From Pseudomonadota bacterium (GTDB lineage: Bacteria; Pseudomonadota; Gammaproteobacteria; Acidiferrobacterales; Acidiferrobacteraceae), in NCBI GenBank assembly GCA_021785035.1, contig JAJYGP010000100.1:1-52413 (forward strand): a DNA stretch of 52,413 bases, given 5' to 3'. The position numbers and the translations under genes were made by a program. The stretch's first letter is position 1. Every line of letters begins with the position of its first letter. Shown here in pieces: positions 17,537 to 26,976 of the stretch. Under the pieces are notes generated by a model. It was not told the origin of the DNA and did not search any database. It worked only from the letters and a program-made list of their open reading frames with translations.

Positions 17537-18464
17537 AAAGCCTCTCTAAAACACCAGCAAGGTCCAGGGGCAAGGGCGCCTCGATTTCTAGGGTCGCCCC
17601 CGTCAGCGGGTGCGGGAAAGACAGCCGCGCGGCGTGTAAAAACATCCGGTTCAGGCCGCGTTTTCGCCAGGCCGCGTTCTCTGCTGCATCGGCATAGCGC
17701 TCGTCGCCTATGACCGGATGCCCCACATAAGCGGCATGGACCCGAACTTGGTGGGTACGCCCGCTCACCAAGCGCACCTCCATCAGGCTCGCGTCGCGAA
17801 AAACCGTCTTCGGCACGAAATGGCTGACCGAGGCCTTGCCCGTCGCATGTACGACCACCCGGCGCTCGCCCGCGTCGGTCTTCAATAAGGGGGCATCCAC
17901 AGTCCGTTGCCCCCCCTTCCACTGTCCATATAAGAGCGCTAGGTAGTGCTTCCCGAAGAGCCCACCGCGCAAGGCGCCCTGCAGTGTCCGCAAGGCGGAT
18001 CGGCGCTTCGCGATCACAAGGCAACCGGAGGTTGCTCGATCGAGCCTATGAACGAGTTCCAAGGCCCGGATCTCCGGGCGCGTGGCCCGCAAGGCCTCAA
18101 TGACACCAAAGGACAGGGACGAACCGCCGTGGACCGCCATCCCGCTCGGCTTATCGAGCACCATAAGCAGGTCGTCTTCATAGAGAACCAGCTCGTTTAA
18201 CCAGCTGAGCTCGGGGGCCTTGGGCACGGGCGCCCGGACCTCCACCGGGGGTATGCGCACGACATCTCCCTCCTGGAGGCGATAGTCGGCCTTGCGACGG
18301 CCCTTATTGATGCGAATTTCGCCCTTACGGACGATCCGGTAGATGTGGGTTCGCGGAACCCCCTTGAGAATCGCCATAAGAAAATTGTCCAGGCGTTGCC
18401 CAGAGCGTTCGGCGTCAATTGTGATCCAGCGGACCGCAGCAGCCGCCTTATCGTGCGAGGACAT
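17520..18464 (-). CDS. rluC: 23S rRNA pseudouridine synthase RluC
   Basis: 314 residues from the ATG at 18464; a TTG four codons upstream is also possible, and neither has a good ribosome site. An S4 RNA-binding domain (about 15-75, QRLDNFLMAILKGVPRTHIYRIVRKGEIRIN) precedes the catalytic domain with the signature VHRLDRATSG carrying the catalytic Asp. The divergent position next to rne matches E. coli rluC, which modifies positions 955, 2504 and 2580 of 23S rRNA. Its 5' end overlaps the predicted rne promoter. Confidence 0.92.
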   Translation of the reverse strand: MSSHDKAAAAVRWITIDAERSGQRLDNFLMAILKGVPRTHIYRIVRKGEIRINKGRRKADYRLQEGDVVRIPPVEVRAPVPKAPELSWLNELVLYEDDLLMVLDKPSGMAVHGGSSLSFGVIEALRATRPEIRALELVHRLDRATSGCLVIAKRRSALRTLQGALRGGLFGKHYLALLYGQWKGGQRTVDAPLLKTDAGERRVVVHATGKASVSHFVPKTVFRDASLMEVRLVSGRTHQVRVHAAYVGHPVIGDERYADAAENAAWRKRGLNRMFLHAARLSFPHPLTGATLEIEAPLPLDLAGVLERLYDCSV

Positions 18465-18479
18465 GAGGGAAGCCAAAGA

Positions 18480-18508
18480 TTGCCGGGGCGCAACCCGACT
18501 GCTATAGT
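18480..18508 (+). promoter_or_regulatory. Predicted sigma-70 promoter of rne
   Basis: TTGCCG (18480-18485), a 17-base spacer and TATAGT (18503-18508), a strong match on the plus strand. Transcription would start near 18515. It sits within 20 bases of the rluC start codon on the opposite strand. Confidence 0.6.
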
Positions 18509-18514
18509 GCGCTT

Positions 18515-18805
18515 TCGTATGCGCAAGATACTAACAAGGTTTCAGGCCGCATACAAAACGATTTTCAAAGGCTGGCCTCATTGGTCGCCTTAAATGGGTT
18601 TTGCACACCTCGCCCAACCGGAGGAGTGCTCGGATGTGCGCCCCTTGCTGAGGCGGCGGGAAAGTTCACAAGCGATGGGTGCTCTAGCGAGTTCATGTCC
18701 TCTTTATTAAGGGACCTTCTCTTCGCAACCCAAGCCGCAGGGACTGCCGGTTCCGCTGACTAGAGGGCAGTGGGCGTGCGCCGCAACGCGGCGGAGTACG
18801 GATTC
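18515..18805 (+). promoter_or_regulatory. Long 5' untranslated leader of rne (predicted)
   Basis: About 290 bases separate the predicted start site from the rne ATG, with no credible gene inside (a 60-codon frame at 18581-18763 lacks a ribosome site and family signal). In E. coli the rne leader is about 360 bases and mediates autoregulation through RNase E cleavage. A similar role here is an inference from length and position; I have not folded the RNA. Confidence 0.45.
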
Positions 18806-21019
18806 ATGAAAAGAATGCTTTTTAACGCGACCCACTCGGAAGAGCTCCGGGTGGCGATCGTTGATGGCCAGAAGCTCGTTGATCTGGACATCGAGTCAGC
18901 CAATTATCAACAAAAGAAGGGCAATATCTACAAGGCCCGGGTCACGCGCGTAGAACCGAGCCTGGAAGCGGCCTTCGTCGATTATGGTTCCGAACGGCAA
19001 GGCTTTCTCCCTCTCAAAGAAATCTCGCGGAGCTACTTTAACGGTCAGGACAACAAGGCCCCGGCCGGCCAAGTCCGAATCAAGGACGTGATCCGCGAGG
19101 GCCAGGAAATCGTTGTTCAGATCGAAAAGGAAGAGCGCGGCAACAAGGGTGCGGCGCTGACCTCCTTTATCAGCCTGGCCGGGCGTTATTTGGTCCTAAT
19201 GCCCAATAATCCCAAAGGTGGCGGCATCTCCCGCCGCATCGAAGGCGAAGAACGGGCCGAGTTGCGGGACATCATGGCGCAACTGAAACTCGCCGACGAC
19301 TACTCGGTCATTATCCGCACCGCAGGCATCGGCAAGAGCGTCGAAGAACTACAGTGGGATCTCGACTACCTCGTGCAGTTGTGGGAGGCCATTAATCGCG
19401 CGAGCAGCGAACAAGCGGCCCCATTTTTGATCTATCAGGAAAGCAGCCTCGTCATTCGCGCCATCCGCGACTACTTGCGTAGCGATATAGGCGAGATCCT
19501 GATCGACAACAAAGATATCTACGAACGGGCCCTAAAGTTCATGCAACAGGTGATGCCACAGAACATCACCAAGCTGAAGCTTTACGAAGACGAGACACCC
19601 CTCTTTTCCCGCTACCAGATCGAACATCAGATCGAATCGGCATTTTCGCGCGAGGTTCGGCTCGAGTCCGGCGGCGCTGTGGTCTTTGACCACACCGAGG
19701 CCGTGGTCACGATCGACGTCAACTCGGCGCGCGCCACGAAAGGTAGCGACATCGAAGAAACAGCCCTGAACACCAATCTCGAAGCCGCAGAAGAGATCGC
19801 CCGGCAATTGCGCATTCGCGATCTAGGCGGCCTGATCGTTATCGACTTTATTGATATGACGCCGATGCGTAACCAGCGCGCGGTCGAGGCCCGGCTGAAC
19901 GAGGCCCTGAAAGCTGATCGAGCGCGCGTTCAAGTGGGTCGCATCTCGCGCTTTGGTCTGCTTGAGATGTCTCGGCAAAGACTGCGGCCGTCCTTAGGCG
20001 AATCAAACAGCCTGACCTGCCCGCGCTGCGAAGGCACCGGCCACATCCGCAGCGTACCGTCCTCGTCGCTACAGATTTTGCGCTTCATCCAAGAAGAGGC
20101 CATGAAGGAAAACACGGCGGCCTTACACGTGCATCTGCCGCTCACCACGGCGACCTTCTTGCTGAATGAAAAGCGCCATGAAATTAGCGGTATTGAGTCG
20201 CGCCTTGGGACCCCTATCACGATTGTTCCAAGCATTGATCTTGAGACCCCCCATTACCGAATCAAACGCCTCAAAGCGGAGGAACTCGATGTGGAGCGAG
20301 TGGCACCAAGCTACCTGATTCCGCTAGAACCCGAGCCCAACGAGACGATCCGACCGGTTCCGGCGCCCATCGTCGAACGCCCGGTCGTCGGTCAATTGAC
20401 ACCGCTGTCGCCATCACCGGCGCGAGCCGCCCCCGCAGCACCCGCAGCGAGCGGCTTGATTCGCAACCTCATACATAAACTTTTAGGCGGCGGCAGCTCC
20501 GAAAAGACCGAAACCGCCGCAACGCCCGAGGGGATACCACGGGCGCGCCCGGCCCGCCCGCCGCGCCGGGCGCCCGGCGCCGGGCGCGGTCGTCCCCAGG
20601 GTCGGCCTCCTGGGGAACCCACGAGAGACCGGCCTCGGCATGACAAACCGGAACGCGCGCCTGAGCGTGTCGCCGAAAAGCCTGATCGGGTCGGGGAACG
20701 GCCGGAGCGTCCCACCGAAAAGGGGGACAGGCCACCACGGACCCGCAGCCATAGGGCGCGGCGTGGAGGTCGAGGGCGCCACGGCAGCGAGGCCCGTGCC
20801 GAGATCGGCGCTGGACAGTCGGATACCGCCGTCGACGGCAATGTCGCCGATAAGCGGCCGGTAACGGATAATGATTTTTCCGGAACTGCGGCCCCGGTTT
20901 CCTCGCCGCCAAGCACCCCCTCCTCAGCTGGTCCCGCGCCGCAGGAAGGGCGTGAGCATCAAAGGGAAACGGGGAGCACACCCCCGGTACCACATCGCCA
21001 CGAAACCGAAAGCGAATAA
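18806..21019 (+). CDS. rne: Ribonuclease E
   Basis: 737 residues from the ATG at 18806 (GGCGGAG upstream). The N-terminal catalytic half is complete: S1 domain (about 35-120), catalytic Asp304 (TIDVNSA) and Asp347 (IVIDFID), and the zinc link CPRC at 405-408, nearly collinear with E. coli. Beyond about residue 510 the tail is low-complexity, rich in Pro, Arg and Glu, which fits an arginine-rich RNA-binding and degradosome scaffold region, though far shorter than the E. coli tail. The tail explains the GC-rich antisense ORFs seen at 20392-20993. Confidence 0.95.
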   Translation: MKRMLFNATHSEELRVAIVDGQKLVDLDIESANYQQKKGNIYKARVTRVEPSLEAAFVDYGSERQGFLPLKEISRSYFNGQDNKAPAGQVRIKDVIREGQEIVVQIEKEERGNKGAALTSFISLAGRYLVLMPNNPKGGGISRRIEGEERAELRDIMAQLKLADDYSVIIRTAGIGKSVEELQWDLDYLVQLWEAINRASSEQAAPFLIYQESSLVIRAIRDYLRSDIGEILIDNKDIYERALKFMQQVMPQNITKLKLYEDETPLFSRYQIEHQIESAFSREVRLESGGAVVFDHTEAVVTIDVNSARATKGSDIEETALNTNLEAAEEIARQLRIRDLGGLIVIDFIDMTPMRNQRAVEARLNEALKADRARVQVGRISRFGLLEMSRQRLRPSLGESNSLTCPRCEGTGHIRSVPSSSLQILRFIQEEAMKENTAALHVHLPLTTATFLLNEKRHEISGIESRLGTPITIVPSIDLETPHYRIKRLKAEELDVERVAPSYLIPLEPEPNETIRPVPAPIVERPVVGQLTPLSPSPARAAPAAPAASGLIRNLIHKLLGGGSSEKTETAATPEGIPRARPARPPRRAPGAGRGRPQGRPPGEPTRDRPRHDKPERAPERVAEKPDRVGERPERPTEKGDRPPRTRSHRARRGGRGRHGSEARAEIGAGQSDTAVDGNVADKRPVTDNDFSGTAAPVSSPPSTPSSAGPAPQEGREHQRETGSTPPVPHRHETESE

Positions 21020-21024
21020 GTCAA

Positions 21025-21053
21025 CGACCTAAGGGGCCTCACCCCTTAGGTCG
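21025..21053. terminator. Perfect hairpin between rne and the convergent phosphatase gene
   Basis: Exact 12-base arms (cgacctaagggg and ccccttaggtcg) around a 5-base loop, starting 5 bases after the rne stop and covering the stop codon of the minus-strand phosphatase gene. It could end transcription in both directions. It lacks a T-run on either side, so it may act as a Rho-assisted or 3'-end-protecting structure. Confidence 0.55.
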
Positions 21054-21525
21054 GCTTGGCGCCCGTCAGCCGTTGGCGGATGTCGGCAAGAAGCCCTTGG
21101 GCGGCGTCTTCGAGTAGGTCGTAGACCCGATCAAACCCTCCCAGACCGCCATAATAAGGATCGGGAACCTCGCGCGTCGAAGTGGCGCAGGCGAACTCCA
21201 GAAATAGGCGTACCTGCGCAGACCCCGGCAAGCGCCGAAGGTTGGCAAGATTCTCTTCATCCATAGCTAAGACATAATCGAACCTCTTCAGGTCCTCGGC
21301 CTCCACTTGCCGACCACGCAGGTCGGCTATGCTGATGCCGTGCCGAGCGGTCGTGCTCTGGGCGCGCGCATCGGGCGGCTCACCGATGTGGTAGCCATGA
21401 GTGCCTGCTGAATCGATCATCACCTGCTGCTCTAATCCGGCCTTTTCGATCACATCCCGAAAGATCCCCTCGGCCATAGGGGAGCGACAAATATTCCCAA
21501 GACAGACAAACAGAACCTTGATCAT
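21046..21525 (-). CDS. Low-molecular-weight protein-tyrosine phosphatase
   Basis: 159 residues with the P-loop CLGNICRS (Cys8 nucleophile, Arg14) at the N terminus and the general-acid motif DPYYGG near residue 121. This is the arsenate-reductase-like LMW-PTP fold. Relatives (Wzb, Etp) dephosphorylate tyrosine kinases that control polysaccharide export, but no such kinase gene lies in the window. It closes the long envelope operon, 12 bases after the membrane-protein gene. Confidence 0.92.
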   Translation of the reverse strand: MIKVLFVCLGNICRSPMAEGIFRDVIEKAGLEQQVMIDSAGTHGYHIGEPPDARAQSTTARHGISIADLRGRQVEAEDLKRFDYVLAMDEENLANLRRLPGSAQVRLFLEFACATSTREVPDPYYGGLGGFDRVYDLLEDAAQGLLADIRQRLTGAKPT

Positions 21526-21537
21526 GGCTTAGAGCTC

Positions 21538-22266
21538 CTAGGACAGGAACGGGCTCTTGTGCCCGCGGGGAGGCCGCGTGGTCTCGGTGAACCCCAAAAT
21601 AAAGCTTAAGACGACCGGGCCAAAGAAAGTCGCTGGCCAAACCATGGGCGTAAGGGCGATCCCGCTTTGCTCGAAAAGCTGCCCCCCTAGCGCCACGAAG
21701 ACGAAAAGCGCCTGCAACGCGGTGGCGCCCAGGATCATAAACGACCGTCTCTTCAGGGTGCCAAGGCCGCGGCGGATCGCCAAAAGCGGGGGCAGCTCGG
21801 GATCCACCACCGCCTCGGCGTAGGCAAGAGTGATCAGCGCGACCCACACCAAAAAGGCCCCTACGAGCAACACTATGAAAAACGCCAACACGAGAGTGGC
21901 CGGCAGCACCCCCCAGAAGCCCATGTGAGCGGCAAGGTACCGGAGTACGCCATGGATGTGAACGACCGCCCACAACAGCGCGGCGCAGAAGCCCGTCAAG
22001 ACGACTCCGCCCAGAAGCAGCCAGCCCGCGATACCGTAGGCCATGCGCGCCCCTCTCGTCCATGCGGTCGATCGGGACGCATGCAGGCCCTGCAAATAGA
22101 GTAAGCGCACGACCGGCACACACAGCACCCACGCAAGAAAAGGCCAGATGTGCGTCGTTCGCGAGTGGCGCGCGACCAGCGCCGCCCCTATGAGCTCGAA
22201 CACGACGAGCCCTCCGGTCCACGCATAGCGATAGGCGCGCCATGCCGCCCTGCCGAGGTGTTTCAT
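21538..22266 (-). CDS. Polytopic membrane protein of unknown function
   Basis: 242 residues from the ATG at 22266, which overlaps the kdsB stop (ATGA); a reading from 22335 would run inside kdsB and is rejected. There are about six hydrophobic segments, with an amphipathic N terminus (KHLGRAAWRAYRYAW), an RRGLGTLKRR basic loop near 175, and a C terminus ending in a basic patch (RPPRGHK). Layout resembles DUF-type membrane proteins, but no family is recognised. Its place between kdsB and a phosphatase hints at an envelope role. Confidence 0.75.
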   Translation of the reverse strand: MKHLGRAAWRAYRYAWTGGLVVFELIGAALVARHSRTTHIWPFLAWVLCVPVVRLLYLQGLHASRSTAWTRGARMAYGIAGWLLLGGVVLTGFCAALLWAVVHIHGVLRYLAAHMGFWGVLPATLVLAFFIVLLVGAFLVWVALITLAYAEAVVDPELPPLLAIRRGLGTLKRRSFMILGATALQALFVFVALGGQLFEQSGIALTPMVWPATFFGPVVLSFILGFTETTRPPRGHKSPFLS

Positions 22267-22994
22267 GGGGGGGACCATAAGGCGTTCACGCGGCGCAAGT
22301 CCTCTTCGGTATCGACGCCCGGCCCGATCGCACAATCGGTCACGACCACGCCAATAGCGGCCCCGTGTTCGAGGGCCCGCAACTGCTCAAGCCCTTCGCA
22401 TTGCTCAAGCGGGCACGGACCCCACGCGGTAAAGGTGCGCACAAAACCCGCTCGATAGGCGTAAAGACCGATGTGACGCAGCGCCCCTCCCGGGAGCGGA
22501 GCGAGCCGCGGCCAAGGAATAGGGGCCCGCGAAAAATAAAGCGCACGCCCGTCCTGGTCACACACGACCTTGACAACATGCGGGCTATGGAACTCCTCGT
22601 CCCCAGATAAAGCGTGGGCAGCAGTCGCCATCGCAAGGCCCGGTTCGCGGGCCAGACGTTCAGCGATTTGCGCCAAAAGCCCGGGCGGCATAAGCGGCTC
22701 ATCGCCTTGGAGATTCACGATGATCTCGTCGTCCTTTACACCGAGCACACGTATGGCTTCAGCGATACGATCGGTCCCAGAGGCATGCGTGGCTGCGGTC
22801 ATAACGACCTCCCCACCCACTCGCTGCACGGCCAAGGCCACCCGCTGATCATCGGTCGCCACTGTGACCCGTTCAGCACCACTCGCTAAAGCGCGCTCAT
22901 AGACGCGGACGACAAGGGGCGCGCCGCCCACATCCCTGAGCGGCTTTCCTGGTAACCTCGTGGCCGCGAAACGCGCCGGAATGACGACATGCAT
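22263..22994 (-). CDS. kdsB: 3-deoxy-manno-octulosonate cytidylyltransferase (CMP-Kdo synthetase)
   Basis: 243 residues. The nucleotidyltransferase signature VIPARFAATRLPGKPL opens the protein; VNLQGDEPL is the conserved metal/CTP segment and YFSRAPIPWPR the Kdo-binding segment. It activates Kdo with CTP in the cytoplasm for inner-core lipopolysaccharide. The ATG directly abuts the stop of the Trm112-like gene. lpxK and msbA upstream form the same pathway. Confidence 0.95.
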   Translation of the reverse strand: MHVVIPARFAATRLPGKPLRDVGGAPLVVRVYERALASGAERVTVATDDQRVALAVQRVGGEVVMTAATHASGTDRIAEAIRVLGVKDDEIIVNLQGDEPLMPPGLLAQIAERLAREPGLAMATAAHALSGDEEFHSPHVVKVVCDQDGRALYFSRAPIPWPRLAPLPGGALRHIGLYAYRAGFVRTFTAWGPCPLEQCEGLEQLRALEHGAAIGVVVTDCAIGPGVDTEEDLRRVNALWSPP

Positions 22995-23183
22995 CTAGCT
23001 AAGACTCTTGGCTTCCTCGTCGGTGATCGCGCGCGCTTCCTCTTCCAGCATGACCGGAATATCGTCCCGGATCGGATAGGCCAAGCGATCAGCCTTGCAA
23101 ACGAGCTCCTTCTCTTCCCGTCGGTAGCGGAGAGGGCCTTTGCAAATGGGGCATACCAGAATATCCAAAAGTCGCCTATCCAT
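22995..23183 (-). CDS. Trm112-family small zinc-binding-like protein (YcaR-like)
   Basis: 62 residues: [17 protein letters not shown] with one CxxC pair, then [26 protein letters not shown], the standard pattern of YcaR/Trm112 proteins. It overlaps lpxK by 8 bases and abuts kdsB, the usual lpxK-ycaR-kdsB order. Eukaryotic Trm112 activates methyltransferases; the bacterial role is not settled. Confidence 0.93.
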   Translation of the reverse strand: MDRRLLDILVCPICKGPLRYRREEKELVCKADRLAYPIRDDIPVMLEEEARAITDEEAKSLS

Positions 23184-24147
23184 ACCCCTCCTTTGCTGTT
23201 ATGCGTCCCAGCACTCGCTGGGCGAGATCCGGATCCACGGCCGCTGTCACCGGCAGATACCAGTGGCTGGCCCCCGCAAAGCGCTCGCACTTCACGGCGT
23301 CCTTCTCGGTCATGATCACTGGATCCTCGGAATCGAAAACCAAGTCTCCCGGAACATAATTATGATGGTCTGGGAACGTATGCGCCACTACCTGAAGACC
23401 AAGATGCTCAAGATAGGCAAAAAAACGCCCTGGGTGACCTATGCCAGCCACGGCGTGTACCCGCTTTAGGGCAAGTACGGGAACGCGCCCCGAGCCGTCA
23501 AGCGCGTAAGCCCACGTGCCCTCCAGACGCATACCCCATTCGCCCTGAGCCGGGGCCCCTTGGGTCACCCGAAAATCCAAGCTCTCCCAACGCGTGCGAC
23601 GCTCGCGCAACGGCCCGCTCGGGAGACAATAACCATTCCCAAAACGGCGCTGACCGTCAAGGATCCCGATCTCCACGCGTCGTCCCAATCGGTAGTGCTG
23701 CAGGCCGTCATCGGCTATGACCACGTCACAGCCCTCCGGCAAGAGCGCCCGCGCGCCCCGCGGTCGGTCGCGGCAAGCGATCACCGGCACACCGGTGCGC
23801 CGCGCCAGCAAGACCGCCTCATCACCGGCGAGCGCGGGGTCGGTATGAGCTGTAACTTGCAACAGACCCCGGTTACGCCCGCCATAACCGCGAAGAACGA
23901 TACCCGGCCGAAACCCGGTCGCCAGCAGCTGGTCACATAACCACGCCACAAACGGGGTCTTACCCGTGCCCCCTACGGTGATATTGCCGACCACAATGAC
24001 CGGCACCGGCAATTGTTGCACCTGGCGGTAGCCGCGACTATAGAGTTGACGCCGGACAGTGCCCAGGGCGCAATACAGGATACTAAGCGGCATGAGCGCC
24101 CAATTCCCGAGACCGTCCCGCTGCCAATAGGGCCAAAAATCCTTCAC
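23176..24147 (-). CDS. lpxK: Tetraacyldisaccharide 4'-kinase
   Basis: 323 residues from a GTG that overlaps the preceding stop (GTGA). The membrane-facing N terminus is followed by the P-loop [15 protein letters not shown] (near 52-66), then [16 protein letters not shown] and the DDGLQHYRL segment. It phosphorylates the lipid A disaccharide at the 4' position on the inner face of the inner membrane. Operon position between the transferase-like gene and ycaR is conserved. Confidence 0.95.
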   Translation of the reverse strand: MKDFWPYWQRDGLGNWALMPLSILYCALGTVRRQLYSRGYRQVQQLPVPVIVVGNITVGGTGKTPFVAWLCDQLLATGFRPGIVLRGYGGRNRGLLQVTAHTDPALAGDEAVLLARRTGVPVIACRDRPRGARALLPEGCDVVIADDGLQHYRLGRRVEIGILDGQRRFGNGYCLPSGPLRERRTRWESLDFRVTQGAPAQGEWGMRLEGTWAYALDGSGRVPVLALKRVHAVAGIGHPGRFFAYLEHLGLQVVAHTFPDHHNYVPGDLVFDSEDPVIMTEKDAVKCERFAGASHWYLPVTAAVDPDLAQRVLGRITAKEGYG

Positions 24148-25256
24148 CAGTCATACACCATGTGCAGTAAAGTTTCGGTGACCGCCGCCGCGCGCCGCCT
24201 CTCCTCCCAAAAATAGCGCCTCAAGCCATCCGCGGTGGCCCGGGCAGTCGCCGGTTCGGCAACCACAGTTTGCCAATACGCCCACAACTCTTGGGCACTG
24301 ATTTCCGGAATCGGTGCCGGACGCAAGAGGTCCAAGTCGCCCGGGCGTTCGGCGCTTACCACGCGGCCGCCGGCGATCGCCGCCCACAGCAAGGGTTCGG
24401 GCGGCCGGGACAGATGTAGGCCGTGGCAACTGGCCGCAAGGGCCGGCCAAAACCGCGCCTCATCAACCCATACGACAGCGCCCTGAGGCAGGGGCTGACG
24501 CTCCCGGTCCCAGGCGCTGAGAGCGATCGCATCGACACAACGAGTCCCGACAAAAAGAATGTCGCTCACCGCAAGCCCCGATCGGCGCCAAGAGCGAACC
24601 TGCGCCTCCACCACTCCCGGATGGGGGTCGGTCAACCACCAGAGGGCCCGGGCATGAGCGCCCGCAACCCCGGAAAACGTTGGCTCCACCTGGGCCTCGG
24701 CCATGAGTGACAAAAACGCCGCATCCGATTGCGGCCGACCCTTCCACGCCCGCTGCTCACTGAAGGTGTTGGGAAAGCCATGACAATGAATAGCCCCCTG
24801 CGGGGGTCGGCCGTGCAGGAGACAGCACGGGACCTTATTGCGTGTCAGGGCCGACGCCAGTTCCGGCCGCAAGGCTTGGCCAATAGCGATGACACCGGCG
24901 GGCGCCAGACGGCCGAGGACGCGCTCGGTTGCGGCTGCCCGGTCGGCTGGTCCAAACCCGTATCCAGTCCGCGCAAGCTTATCGAGCTGCACCCAACCTT
25001 CCGGATACTCGTCTTCGAAGGTCACGACCAGACGGACATCCTGACGCCGTTCGCGCACCGCGCGGGCCGTCTCCACGGCGAGCCGCGCATGAACACGATC
25101 ATCATCGGTCTTGATCCAGAGAACCCGTCCGGTCCCCGCCGGGGAGCGAAGGAAGCCCAGGCGCGCATTGGCGCGGCCATAGTCTTTATGCAAGCGGTCT
25201 TTGAGATCGGCCCATAGACCGGCGAGTCCATGGCCTTCGTAGGCGCGTTTATGCAT
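24144..25256 (-). CDS. WaaA (Kdo transferase)-like protein, divergent
   Basis: 370 residues from the ATG at 25256, which overlaps the msbA stop by 8 bases. Position between msbA and lpxK is where the Kdo transferase waaA stands in some genomes. Segments such as GRVLWIKTDDDRVHARLAVETARAV, VIAIGQALRPELASAL and GLHLSRPPEPLLWAAIAGGRVV have the general GT-B pattern of WaaA, but the usual membrane N terminus and strict WaaA motifs are not evident. It may be a remote paralogue with another sugar or acceptor, or the actual Kdo transferase in a diverged form. Function uncertain. Confidence 0.6.
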   Translation of the reverse strand: MHKRAYEGHGLAGLWADLKDRLHKDYGRANARLGFLRSPAGTGRVLWIKTDDDRVHARLAVETARAVRERRQDVRLVVTFEDEYPEGWVQLDKLARTGYGFGPADRAAATERVLGRLAPAGVIAIGQALRPELASALTRNKVPCCLLHGRPPQGAIHCHGFPNTFSEQRAWKGRPQSDAAFLSLMAEAQVEPTFSGVAGAHARALWWLTDPHPGVVEAQVRSWRRSGLAVSDILFVGTRCVDAIALSAWDRERQPLPQGAVVWVDEARFWPALAASCHGLHLSRPPEPLLWAAIAGGRVVSAERPGDLDLLRPAPIPEISAQELWAYWQTVVAEPATARATADGLRRYFWEERRRAAAVTETLLHMVYDW

Positions 25257-26976
25257 GAAACTGCAGCGAGTGCAGTCGTGCATACATCTTCTTTAAGGCC
25301 AAAAGCTCGGCATGCGAGCCGCTCTCCACGACCCGCCCCTTGCTCATAACCAGGATGCGATCGGCGTGTTCGATCGTGGAGAGTCTATGAGCGATCACGA
25401 GCGTCGTCCGATTTTCCATCAGCCGCACCATAGCCGCCTGAACGTGGCGCTCCGACTCAGTATCCAAGGCCGCAGTCGCCTCGTCCAAGATCAACACCGG
25501 GGCGTCTTTGAGGAGCGCACGGGCGATCGCGATACGCTGGCGCTGACCCCCGGACAGCCGTACGCCACGCTCACCTACGACCGTATCGAGACCGGCCGGC
25601 AGATCCTTCACGAATTCAGCGATATGGGCGGCCTCGATGATGTCCGCGAGTCGCTCTTCGCTGGCCTTCGATTTATGCCCATAGAGGATATTTTCGCGAA
25701 TGGTGGTATCAAAGAGCACCGTCTCCTGGCTCACGAGCGCAATATGCGACCGCAGATTAGTGAGAGTGAACTCGCGAGTATCGATGCCATCTATGAAAAT
25801 GGAGCCGGCCTCAGCTGTATAGAAACGGGGTAGCAGATTCGCGATCGTGGTCTTTCCGCTTCCCGAGGTCCCCACCAGGGCCAGCGTGTGGCCGGCCGGT
25901 ATAGTGAAGGACACATCATTGACGGCAAGCCTCGTCCCATGCCCGTATCGAAACTCCACCTGCCGGTACTCGATCTCGCCCCGCACCCGCGGGACGATCC
26001 GGGTGCCGGTTTCTGGCTCGGATGGCTGGTCGATAAACGTAAACACGCTTTGGGAGGCGGCCATGCCGGTCTGTAGCGTCTCGTTGACCTGGGTTAATCG
26101 CTTGATCGGTGCCAAAAGCATCATCATCGCAGTGACATAAGACATGAAGGCACCGACCGTGGCGTGTGGCTCGGTCATGGCCGAGTGCACGACCCAGGCG
26201 AGGGCGGCGGCGGCCAATAATTGCACGAACGGGACCCCCGAGGCGGCGACCCTCACGCGCCGCATGTTCTCGCGACGATTATGCTCGTTCGCCCGCCCGA
26301 ACGTGGTCAGAGCCTCGCTTTGCCCACCAAAGGTCTTAATGACCCGATGACCGTCCACAGCCTCCTGTACGACATGGGAAATCTCGCCCATCGAGTCTTG
26401 GATGGATCGGCTCGTGCGCCGAAAACGATCACCCATCTTGCGATTCACAAGCGCGATCACAGGCGCTACGCCCAGGATCGTCAAGGTCAGACCCCAGTTC
26501 AGGTAGATCATCCACCCCAAAAGGCCAAGAACGGTGAGGTTGTCCTTTACAAGCGTAGACAACGCCCGCGTGGCGGCACTTGCGACCTGCTCTACGTCAT
26601 AGATCAGTTTGGCGATCAAAACACCGGATGAGTGCGCGTCAAAAAACGCCGTGGGAAGATAAAGAAGCCGGGAGAACATCTCGGCCCGCACATCAAACAC
26701 CACCCGCCGCCCGACCCAATTCATCAGATAGCTGGATACGAACGAAGCGATCCCGCGCACCAGGAAAAGCGCCACCAGGGCGAGCGGCATAAACCGGATG
26801 CTGGCCGGATTTTTATGAACGAAGCCACCGTTCAGAAGCGGCCGCATAAGAGCTGCGAACACCGGCTCGGTAGCGGATCCTATGATCATGCCGATGATCG
26901 CCAGCACGAACATACCCCGATAGGGCCAAGCGTAGCGGAGCAAGCGCCGGTAGAGACCGTGCGAGTTTTCGGTCAC
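25249..26976 (-). CDS. msbA: Lipid A exporter MsbA (ABC transporter, fused membrane and ATPase)
   Basis: 575 residues. Six membrane helices (about 20-310) are followed by an ABC domain with Walker A GTSGSGKTT, signature LSGGQRQRIA and Walker B LILDEATAALD. It acts as a homodimer flipping lipid A core across the inner membrane. The GTG start overlaps the exbD stop (GTGA). Lying beside lpxK and kdsB supports lipid A, not a drug, as substrate. Confidence 0.93.
   Translation of the reverse strand: MTENSHGLYRRLLRYAWPYRGMFVLAIIGMIIGSATEPVFAALMRPLLNGGFVHKNPASIRFMPLALVALFLVRGIASFVSSYLMNWVGRRVVFDVRAEMFSRLLYLPTAFFDAHSSGVLIAKLIYDVEQVASAATRALSTLVKDNLTVLGLLGWMIYLNWGLTLTILGVAPVIALVNRKMGDRFRRTSRSIQDSMGEISHVVQEAVDGHRVIKTFGGQSEALTTFGRANEHNRRENMRRVRVAASGVPFVQLLAAAALAWVVHSAMTEPHATVGAFMSYVTAMMMLLAPIKRLTQVNETLQTGMAASQSVFTFIDQPSEPETGTRIVPRVRGEIEYRQVEFRYGHGTRLAVNDVSFTIPAGHTLALVGTSGSGKTTIANLLPRFYTAEAGSIFIDGIDTREFTLTNLRSHIALVSQETVLFDTTIRENILYGHKSKASEERLADIIEAAHIAEFVKDLPAGLDTVVGERGVRLSGGQRQRIAIARALLKDAPVLILDEATAALDTESERHVQAAMVRLMENRTTLVIAHRLSTIEHADRILVMSKGRVVESGSHAELLALKKMYARLHSLQFHA

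Noticed and set aside
20392-20993. Antisense frames over the rne tail
   Set aside because: Produced by the GC-rich low-complexity tail of RNase E.
21380-22243. 287-codon minus-strand frame
   Set aside because: Overlaps the phosphatase and membrane-protein genes in another frame; repetitive Arg/Gly composition, no domain.
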